Source: an uncultured Eubacteriales bacterium (GTDB lineage: Bacteria; Bacillota; Clostridia; Christensenellales; CAG-917). From it: DNA of 64,000 bases. Each line of letters starts with the position of its first letter. The first letter of the stretch is position 1. The DNA lies in NCBI GenBank assembly GCA_900548005.1, contig URIZ01000009.1, positions 1-64,000 of the forward strand. Direction: 5' to 3'. A program made the position numbers and the translations under genes. Shown piece by piece: positions 57,559-64,000 of this stretch. The notes under the pieces were generated by a model that worked only from the letters and a program-made list of their open reading frames with translations, was not told the DNA's origin and did no database searches.

Positions 57559-58534
57559 AGTCGCAGTTTATAAGAATCTTGCCATATTGCAACGGATATT
57601 TCACACACGATTCCACCACTTGCGGAATCTCTTCAAAGTTTGCGGTTGCGCCGATGAGGCCGTCGGTCTTCACCACTTTGTTGGCAAGAAGGTTGATGGC
57701 AGAAGACAATTCTCCGATGCCGTTGCACACGCCTTTGAGAGTGAGTTGTTTTTTGAGAACAGTGCCTGCGTCCACTGCGTGTTTTGCGCGAGTGGCATAG
57801 CCTGCGATGATGACGTCGCCTTTGTTTTTGACAAGACGGATTGCCGCATTGACGTCCACGCTTTCGCCCGAGAAGATTGCCGCCTCAGCCATTCTGCCGC
57901 CGGTGATTTCTTCCACCCTGCGTTCGAGATTGTCATAGGTCGGGTTGAGGGTGTAGCAAACGCCCCACTTTTGCGCAAGAGCGAGCTTGTCAACGTCCAG
58001 ATCGATAAGGATGGGCACGTATTGATAATACGTTGCCATTTGTCCGAGAATAAGACCGAGCGTGGATGCGCCGACAATGACGATATAGTCGCCTTTTTCG
58101 CGGTCGAGAGCCTCAAAAACGTTGTTGCCCATCGCGATATACTCGGTGAACAACGCCTCCTCGTCGCTTATGCCGTCGGGAAGCGCGAAAACGTTTTCAA
58201 GCGGAACGCACGCAAAATCTCTGAGCAGTCCGTCAACGTCAACGCCCATGGTCTTGACGACTTCTTCGCCGTGTTCGCATTGTTGCAAATAGGGGCTGAC
58301 CACAACGCGCGATCCGAGTTTGAGACCGCTATCATCGTCCGCCTCGCTCACAAGCGCGACCGCCGAATGTCCGGGAACAACCGCATCGTCCTTTGCCATT
58401 GCCGAAAGATTGCACACGTCTTGGGAAGAAATCGCCACTTTTGCGATTTTCACCTTGACCTGACCGTCTGCTCTTTGGCTTACGTCTTCAACGAGCGTTG
58501 CGCCGTCTTCTTTGTTTATAATCCATTCTTTCAT
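57557..58534 (-). CDS. MDR-family alcohol dehydrogenase-like protein lacking zinc ligands
   Basis: A 325-residue medium-chain dehydrogenase/reductase. The catalytic half starts with the GroES-like fold (VAISSQDVCNL, PGHSAVALVSEADD). The Rossmann half has VGASTLGLILGQMATYYQYVPILIDLD and GKLLIN-type closing strands. In typical zinc ADHs the first motif contains a catalytic Cys (CGTD) and the second a PGHE. Here these are SSQD and PGHS, and the structural CxxCxxC loop is absent, so zinc-dependent alcohol oxidation is doubtful. A zinc-free reductase role is more likely. It ends at a palindromic repeat. Confidence 0.8.
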   Translation of the reverse strand: MKEWIINKEDGATLVEDVSQRADGQVKVKIAKVAISSQDVCNLSAMAKDDAVVPGHSAVALVSEADDDSGLKLGSRVVVSPYLQQCEHGEEVVKTMGVDVDGLLRDFACVPLENVFALPDGISDEEALFTEYIAMGNNVFEALDREKGDYIVIVGASTLGLILGQMATYYQYVPILIDLDVDKLALAQKWGVCYTLNPTYDNLERRVEEITGGRMAEAAIFSGESVDVNAAIRLVKNKGDVIIAGYATRAKHAVDAGTVLKKQLTLKGVCNGIGELSSAINLLANKVVKTDGLIGATANFEEIPQVVESCVKYPLQYGKILINCD

Positions 58535-58732
58535 AACTAACCTACTTTGAACATTCTACCATACGCGCAAACATAATGCAACCTTGCGTGCGGCGTATAT
58601 CGACAAAAAGGCTATGTTGTACGACTAGCATACGTTTCGTTTTTTATGCCCGCTTTGTCCGCTTTTTCTCAATTGTAACACAACTTGCGGGACGAAAACG
58701 TCACATATACGATTTGATTTTTGTTGCGGATT

Positions 58733-60193
58733 TTACGCTTTTTCGCACGTCAGCACTCGCACGTAGCAGTTCTTGTCAGTCGGCTTTTTGCCATAAAACA
58801 CCCACTTATCGCGCGCAAGCGTATCGTCCGAATAGAAATATATTTGCTTGTCCTGCCAATCTTTCTGCTTTCTCGGCGCAAGGATGCTGCTGTCAAAAAT
58901 CGCGTCGATTAACTCTGCATTGGCAGCAACGTACACTTGCTCGGGGTCGAGATTTGCCACGTACTCTTCAAGGTCGTCACGCAGCATAAATGAAAGCTGC
59001 AAATCGCTCACCCTTGCTCCGCCGCAACACTTGTCGCAGGGTTCGAGCATAAACTCATCAAGCGGCAAGCGAGATTTCTTTCTTGTCAGCTCCACAAGTC
59101 CGAGCGGCGTCATGCCCACAGCCGAGGTCTTCAATCTGTCCTTTTTCAGAGCGTTGCGCAATGCTTCTATCACCGCCTGCTTGTGCTTTGAATCCACCAT
59201 ATCAATGAAATCTATCACCACAATGCCGCTGATGTTGCGCAATCTCAACTGCCTTGCGATGCACTCTGCCGCCGCAAGATTTGCCTTGAACACGGTGTCT
59301 TCGAGATGGCTTGTACCCACAAAACTGCCCGTGTTGACGTCAATCACGGTGAGAGCCTCCGTCCTGTCTATCACGATGTAAGCGCCGCCTTCCACTTCCA
59401 CTTTTCTGTCGCAAGCATGGTTGATTTGCTCCGCCACGCCGAAATACGTCATGATGTTTTTTGCGCCCGTGTACACTTCGCACTTGAAATTGGCAAACTC
59501 TTTTTCAAGGCTCTTTGCCATTTTCTCGTCATTTATAACCACCTGATCCCAGTCTTCGTTGAAAGTGTCTCTCAGCGCGCGTTTGAGAAGGCTTGCCTCT
59601 TCAAAAACAAGCTCGCCCTCGGACGCGTTTGCATAGTCGATTTTTATCTTTTGCCAACGCTCGATGAGATTTTCGATTTCCAACTTGACGGTGTGCACAC
59701 TCGTCTTTTCCGCGGCAGATCTGACAATACAGCCCATGCCTTGCGGCAACATTGCCTTTATGGTGTTTTCAAGATAGGCGCGTCTTCTCGGATCTTCGAT
59801 TTTTCTCGATATACCGATAAAATCGGTCACGGGCATAAGCACCACAAAAAATCCCGGGAGAGTGATGTCTGTCGTCAGCCTTGCGCCCTTTTGAGCGTAC
59901 GGTTCTTTGACCACTTGACACATGATCAAATCGCCTGCGGACGCCGCTTTTTTTTGCGTGGATCTTGCGCCGTTTTTGTCGTCGCCGGTGTACAAAAAGC
60001 CGTTGCGTTCCTGCCCGATGTTGACAAAGCACGCCTGCATGCCGCCGATAACGTTTTCAACCTTTCCCTTGTAGATGTTGCCCACAAGTCCTTTTCCGCT
60101 CGATCTCTCAACGGAAAAGTCGATGACTTCGCCGTCTTCCACAAGCGCGGCACGCGTGCAAAACGGCGTGTAGTCGATGATGAGTTTTTTCAT
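58733..60193 (-). CDS. rng: Ribonuclease E/G family endoribonuclease
   Basis: A 486-residue RNase G-type enzyme for rRNA 5' maturation and mRNA decay. An S1-like RNA-binding domain (NIYKGKVENVIGGMQACFVNIGQERNGFL) lies at about 38-68. It is followed by the 5'-sensor/RNase H-like part with IVVIDFIDMVDSKHK carrying catalytic aspartates, then RKKSRLPLDEFMLEPCDKCCGGARV, whose CxxC is the zinc-link. The long RNase E tail is absent. It is the last gene of a run with two radical-SAM-associated genes, an order typical of Clostridia next to ribosomal protein L21. Confidence 0.93.
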   Translation of the reverse strand: MKKLIIDYTPFCTRAALVEDGEVIDFSVERSSGKGLVGNIYKGKVENVIGGMQACFVNIGQERNGFLYTGDDKNGARSTQKKAASAGDLIMCQVVKEPYAQKGARLTTDITLPGFFVVLMPVTDFIGISRKIEDPRRRAYLENTIKAMLPQGMGCIVRSAAEKTSVHTVKLEIENLIERWQKIKIDYANASEGELVFEEASLLKRALRDTFNEDWDQVVINDEKMAKSLEKEFANFKCEVYTGAKNIMTYFGVAEQINHACDRKVEVEGGAYIVIDRTEALTVIDVNTGSFVGTSHLEDTVFKANLAAAECIARQLRLRNISGIVVIDFIDMVDSKHKQAVIEALRNALKKDRLKTSAVGMTPLGLVELTRKKSRLPLDEFMLEPCDKCCGGARVSDLQLSFMLRDDLEEYVANLDPEQVYVAANAELIDAIFDSSILAPRKQKDWQDKQIYFYSDDTLARDKWVFYGKKPTDKNCYVRVLTCEKA

Positions 60194-60394
60194 ATTTATA
60201 TCCTAAAAATTTTATTATCAATAGGAAATATCGCAAGGCTCGCCTTGCATTTTTTTGTGCAATGCCGAAAGCAAAATCACAAGACTTATCCCGCTTTCAC
60301 GCCATAGCGGCGTGGCATTGCTTTATTGCGCAAATTTGCACAACGGCACGTTTACACTGCAAAAGCGCAATGATAAACTGCCTTTTGTGCGATT

Positions 60395-61024
60395 TTAGAC
60401 CATTTTTACAAACTCGTCCGCATCCACGAGATTGCCGCCAACGTCAACGTATTGAGCAATCTTGCAGATGCCCGTAACGCTCATGTTTTCGCCAAGAATT
60501 TTGTTGAGCTTGTCAAGCACTCTGTCGGGGCGAAGGTTGACCATACCCGATGCCAATCTCATCACGAGATTGCCGTCTTTTTTGTAGGTCGCATAGATTT
60601 TGTCCGCCACGTCTTCTGTGACTTTTTCGCCTTTCTTGGTGTATTCGATGACAAATTCGCCGCCGAGTTCAAAGTCCTTTTGAGTGGGAAAAACATAGTC
60701 CGCGCAAGTGACTTTTGCTTGCAAATTCGGGTTTTTCGAGCAAACGAAAACTTGGCTTGCTTTCAGCCCTTCGGGCACGCTTGCATTGTATTTTTCAAGC
60801 ACGTCGCCTGGTGCCATATCGCTGTCTATGGACAAATATTCCGCCATTGAGGCAACTCCAAGCGCAAGAGGCGGCGAGAAGAACATCAAGGGGTGCGGAT
60901 TGAACCCTTGCGAAAACTTGACGTCTATGTGCGCTCTGCGCATCACTCTCTCCATGTGTCGCAAAAGGTCTATGTGAGATATAAAACAAATGCTGTCCGT
61001 TTTTTGATATTTTATGACTAACAT
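60395..61024 (-). CDS. TIGR03936 / DUF2344 radical-SAM-associated protein
   Basis: A 209-residue companion of the radical SAM gene upstream. The family start MLVIKYQKTDSICFISHIDLLRHMERVMRRA and HPLMFFSPPLALGVASMAEYLSIDSD are typical, as is the SGMVNLRPDRVLDKL block. In Clostridia the two genes occur together, in some genomes fused. The ATG at 61024 overlaps the end of the radical SAM gene by seven bases with GGGGAG upstream, so translation is coupled. The biochemical role is unknown; association with translation or tRNA modification is inferred from the neighbouring rng. Confidence 0.9.
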   Translation of the reverse strand: MLVIKYQKTDSICFISHIDLLRHMERVMRRAHIDVKFSQGFNPHPLMFFSPPLALGVASMAEYLSIDSDMAPGDVLEKYNASVPEGLKASQVFVCSKNPNLQAKVTCADYVFPTQKDFELGGEFVIEYTKKGEKVTEDVADKIYATYKKDGNLVMRLASGMVNLRPDRVLDKLNKILGENMSVTGICKIAQYVDVGGNLVDADEFVKMV

Positions 61025-62793
61025 ATCGTGCATCTCCCCAGTTTGTTTGCGCCGCAACCGTTGCAACCTTCGCGGCAGTTTTTGGTGGTTATGCCCTGAT
61101 AGGCAAGTTCACGCTGTTTGAGCAGGTATTTTTTGCTCACGCCCGAGTCTATAAAATCCCACGGCAAAGCTCTGTCGGTCGGGATCGCGCCGTAGTAGTC
61201 TTCCATTTTAAGTCCGCACTCGTCAAACGCTTTTTGCCATACGTCCCACTTGAAATGCTCCGTCCAGCCGTCAAATTTTGCTCCGAGTTTGTACGCCTTT
61301 TCGATGACGTAGGACTGTTTTCTGTCCCCTCTTGCAAGTGCCGCTTCGAGAACGGACGGTTCTGCTCCGTGCCAGGAAAAGCTCACGCCCTTGATCTCTC
61401 TGAGCAGCGAGCGAAGATACGCTTGCTTCCTCAACATCTCGTCATAGGTGATTTGCGCTTCCCACTGGAAAGGCGTGCAGGGCTTTGGAATAAACACGGC
61501 GCAACTGACGGATATATTGAGCCCGCGTTTGCCGCGCTTTTGGAAGTATAGCCATTTTAGACGTTTGCAAATCTCCGCAATGCCTGCGATGTCTTCGTCC
61601 GTTTCGGTGGGAAGTCCCATCATAAAATAGAGCTTTACGCTGTCGTATCCCGCCTCGAAAGCCACGGAAATTTTGTCTATCTCTTCTTCGCTGACGTTCT
61701 TGTTGATGACGTTGCGAAGACGTTGCGTGCCCGCCTCGGGCGCGAAAGTGAGCGAGCTGCGCCTTGAATTGTTTGCCATATCCGGCTTGAAACTGCTTAT
61801 GCGCAAAGACGGCAATACAAGGTTGATTTTGCGTTCTTTGCAATATGGCGTAAGTTCGTTTTCGAGTTCTTCCAGCCCCGTATAGTCGCTTGTTGAGAGC
61901 GAGCAAAGGGAAATCTCGTTGAAGCCCGTGCTTTCCACCATCTCTTTTGCATATTCGGCGCAACGCTTTGCGCTGCGTTCTCTTATCGGGCGATACCAAA
62001 ATCCCGCTTGGCAAAATCTGCAACCGCTCGCGCAACCGCGATACAACTCGAGCGTGCATCTGTCGTGCACCGCCTCGATGTTGGAAACAAGCGGACGAGT
62101 GGGATACGGTGCGGTCTCGAAGTCGGGATACACCGCCTTGACCACCACTTCGCCGTCCTTGTGCAAAGACGGAACGTATGCGCCTTCCATACCCTTGACC
62201 TTTGCGAGAATCTCGGCTTTCGTAAGCCCCGCGCGCTTGCCTTCGGAGATAACTTTGAGAATGTCGATGTCGGGTTGTTCGCCTTCACCGACGAGAATTA
62301 TATCGAAAAAGTCCGCAAACGGCTCGGGGTTGACCGAACAAGGTCCGCCCGCAAGCAAGATTGGATAGGAGTCATCTCTGTCCTTGGCTCTGAAAGGAAT
62401 CCTTGCCAAATCGAGCATATACAGCACGTTGGTGTACAACAGCTCGTATCCGACCGAAAAGCCCACCACCGTGAAGTCTTTTAGCGGCTTTCTCGTCTCC
62501 AAAGACAAGAGCGGTATGTCGTTGTCAACCAGCTTTTTTGCAAGGTCGGGCGCAGGCGCGAAACAACGCTCCGCAACGTATCCGTCCGTCTGATTGACGA
62601 TGTTGTAGAGAATTTGTATGCCGAGATTGCTCATGCCGATCTCGTACAATTCGGGAAAACAAAAGACCATATCGCCTATGCGCTCTTTGGTCATATCGGG
62701 AGTGTTCCATTCGCCGCCTGCGTATCTTGCAGGTTTTTCGACGTCTATGAGCAACTCTTGGTATCTTTTCTTGTAATCTTTTTCGTTTGCCAT
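61018..62793 (-). CDS. TIGR03960 B12-binding-type radical SAM protein
   Basis: A 591-residue protein. The N-terminal half resembles a B12-binding Rossmann domain without a clear DxHxxG motif (MVFCFPELYEIGMSNLGIQILYN, FAPAPDLAKKL, LLSLETRKPLKDFTVVGFSVGYE). The radical SAM core carries the cluster motif YRGCASGCRFCQAG with CxxxCxxC, then EISLCSLSTSDYTG and the MGLPTETDEDIAGIA block. It ends with a Cys-rich tail (CREGCNGCGANKLGRCTIC) that may bind a second cluster. The start at 62793 follows a weak site. It is first in the operon before DUF2344 and rng. The reaction is unknown. Confidence 0.9.
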   Translation of the reverse strand: MANEKDYKKRYQELLIDVEKPARYAGGEWNTPDMTKERIGDMVFCFPELYEIGMSNLGIQILYNIVNQTDGYVAERCFAPAPDLAKKLVDNDIPLLSLETRKPLKDFTVVGFSVGYELLYTNVLYMLDLARIPFRAKDRDDSYPILLAGGPCSVNPEPFADFFDIILVGEGEQPDIDILKVISEGKRAGLTKAEILAKVKGMEGAYVPSLHKDGEVVVKAVYPDFETAPYPTRPLVSNIEAVHDRCTLELYRGCASGCRFCQAGFWYRPIRERSAKRCAEYAKEMVESTGFNEISLCSLSTSDYTGLEELENELTPYCKERKINLVLPSLRISSFKPDMANNSRRSSLTFAPEAGTQRLRNVINKNVSEEEIDKISVAFEAGYDSVKLYFMMGLPTETDEDIAGIAEICKRLKWLYFQKRGKRGLNISVSCAVFIPKPCTPFQWEAQITYDEMLRKQAYLRSLLREIKGVSFSWHGAEPSVLEAALARGDRKQSYVIEKAYKLGAKFDGWTEHFKWDVWQKAFDECGLKMEDYYGAIPTDRALPWDFIDSGVSKKYLLKQRELAYQGITTKNCREGCNGCGANKLGRCTIC

Positions 62794-62889
62794 TTCAATT
62801 CGTTGCGGAAAAATCCGCGTATATCGTGTGTTTTTGTGTTCAGTTGTTTTCAAGCAATGTCCGAGCGGTCAAAGCGTGTTTTGCGCATT

Positions 62890-63831
62890 TCACATGCAAA
62901 GAGCCGCCGCGCCGATGATGCCCGCATCGTTTTTGAGCGTTGCGGCAACCACCTTGATCTTGGGGCTGTACACCGCGCCGTACACGTTGCGAGTGACGTA
63001 TCTTTGAAGAGGTTTGATGATGTTGTCGCCCTGATTGGAAATTCCACCGCCGATGATGATCACTTCCGGGAAGAAAATGTTGGCGAAATTGACAAGCCCC
63101 ACGCCCACGAATTTGATGTATTTTTTCACAACCGCCATCGCCACTTTGTCGCCGTTTTGAGCGCAATCGAACACCACTTTGCCGTTGAGCCCGCTTTGCT
63201 CCACTTCTTTTGCGAGTTGGCTTTCGGGGTGTTTTTCGCAAGCGGCTTGAATCTGGTTCATGAGCGCGGTTGCCGACGCATAGGCTTCATAGCATCCCTT
63301 TTTGCCACAGCCGCAAGTCGCTCCACCGAGATTTATGGTGATATGTCCGCCTTCTCCGCCTGCCGAGCGATTGCCCGTGATAAGCTGACCGTTTGCGACA
63401 ATGCCCGTTCCGACGCCCGTTCCGAGCGTCACCATGACGGAGTTCTTTGCGCCGTTGCCCGCGCCGAAAAGCGTTTCGCCGAGTGCCGCGCAGTTTGCAT
63501 CGTTTGAAAGGCGCACTTTCTTGATGCCCGTCTTCTCTTCGATCATCTTTGCCATCGGAGTGTTGCGGAAATTGATGTTGCAAGAATAACGCACGATGCC
63601 CTTCTCGTCATAAATCGAGCCGGGACAGCCTATGCCAACGCCTTGGATCTCTTCGCCGTCCGCGCCGTTTTGCACAAGCTCGTTCACAAGGGACGCAATG
63701 TCGTCCACAATGAGCCTGTCTTCTTTCCCAGGTGCGGTAACAATGGATTTTTTGTAAAGAATGTTGCCTTTTTCGTCAACGATGCCGCCTTTTATGGTCA
63801 TACCGCCGATGTCAATTCCGACAAATTTCAT
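62890..63831 (-). CDS. glk: ROK-family glucokinase
   Basis: A 313-residue sugar kinase that phosphorylates glucose to glucose-6-phosphate. The ATP-binding start is VGIDIGGMTIKGGIVD (the usual GGT is GGM here). VSLGTGVGTGI-like VTLGTGVGTGIVANG, the sugar-binding GGEGGHITIN, and the zinc-binding CGCGKKGCYEAYASATAL with its three cysteines all match ROK glucokinases. A typical IIIGGGISNQGD motif lies near the C-terminus. No regulatory DNA-binding domain is fused, so it is a kinase rather than a ROK repressor. It lies at the window end, about 100 bases upstream of the radical SAM gene, in the same direction. Confidence 0.93.
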   Translation of the reverse strand: MKFVGIDIGGMTIKGGIVDEKGNILYKKSIVTAPGKEDRLIVDDIASLVNELVQNGADGEEIQGVGIGCPGSIYDEKGIVRYSCNINFRNTPMAKMIEEKTGIKKVRLSNDANCAALGETLFGAGNGAKNSVMVTLGTGVGTGIVANGQLITGNRSAGGEGGHITINLGGATCGCGKKGCYEAYASATALMNQIQAACEKHPESQLAKEVEQSGLNGKVVFDCAQNGDKVAMAVVKKYIKFVGVGLVNFANIFFPEVIIIGGGISNQGDNIIKPLQRYVTRNVYGAVYSPKIKVVAATLKNDAGIIGAAALCM

Positions 63832-64000
63832 AAAACCACCATCAAAGTCTTATAGACTTTGCCTAAAATGTCATTGCAATTATTTTACTAGATAGGCAAA
63901 AAATTGTCAATTCATATCGCCCCTGCCGAGCGAATTTGCACTTATCGGCGTTTTTTGATCGGTCAAACATTGCCCTATCGGCGTTGAAAGCCGTCTTTTG
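63832..64000. other. Window end, no feature seen
   Basis: AT-rich sequence upstream of glk. It probably carries the glk promoter on the minus strand, but no clear -35/-10 pair stands out. Confidence 0.3.

Overview
The window looks like chromosomal DNA of an anaerobic Bacillota, most likely class Clostridia. The main reasons are a SCIFF peptide (six cysteines in a 48-residue precursor) beside its radical SAM maturase, a Rex redox regulator, c-di-AMP synthesis by a CdaA-type enzyme, TPP and THF riboswitches, a ribonuclease E/G gene behind two linked radical-SAM-associated genes, and AGGAG-type ribosome binding sites. Genus cannot be read from the sequence. There is no rRNA, tRNA, CRISPR array, phage module or transposase that I can support.

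Layout. 1-5.4 kb: P1 peptidase, alpha/beta hydrolase, thiamine pyrophosphokinase, Na/Ca-type antiporter with a small XRE regulator, and a long-tailed MscL. 5.5-7 kb: a TPP riboswitch and a thiamine transporter of the ThiT family fused to an extra membrane domain. 7-11.6 kb: a LURP-one-like protein and a four-gene folate operon (folC-folE-folP-folB/K) behind a THF riboswitch. 11.8-19.4 kb: a DUF5058 membrane protein with a membrane partner, TrkA/TrkH potassium uptake, and a membrane-anchored sulfatase. 19.6-23.3 kb: a duplicated class II aldolase, a glutamate-1-semialdehyde-aminotransferase-like enzyme and HU. 23.3-27.6 kb: an array of palindromic repeats, a MacB-like ABC transporter and an AT-rich intergenic stretch with repeated operator-like sites. 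27.6-37.9 kb: tRNA/RNA quality-control genes (AlkD-like, LMW phosphatase, dtd, RlmL-like, tcdA), an XRE repressor and a uvrB-uvrA operon led by two paralogous membrane-anchored small proteins. 37.9-45.8 kb: a structured RNA candidate, then aspartate kinase, DUF1015, cdaA, a membrane protein and holA, then a flavin/2Fe-2S oxidoreductase and a gene remnant. 45.8-52.4 kb: an amino-acid ABC transporter, an isopropylmalate-dehydrogenase-like pseudoenzyme, rex and a large surface protein. 52.4-64 kb: YbaK, the SCIFF pair, an Orn/Lys/Arg decarboxylase-like protein, a lipoprotein hydrolase, an MDR dehydrogenase, rng with two radical-SAM-linked genes, and a ROK glucokinase.

The most unusual content is non-coding. 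(1) A family of roughly 120-130 bp nested imperfect palindromes lies directly against the stop codons of four minus-strand genes (ABC transporter, aspartate kinase, amino-acid ABC ATPase, MDR dehydrogenase). Their stems differ in sequence between copies but still pair within each copy, and one copy sits at the break of a truncated oxidoreductase gene. (2) A structured RNA at about 37975-38265 has a clear three-way junction and resembles, from memory, the HEARO/OMEGA RNA class, without an IscB gene. (3) A 14-bp inverted-repeat operator lies inside the promoter of the second XRE gene and recurs three times, about 60 bp apart, upstream of the MacB-like transporter. Several unrelated membrane proteins also carry long acidic, low-complexity C-terminal tails.
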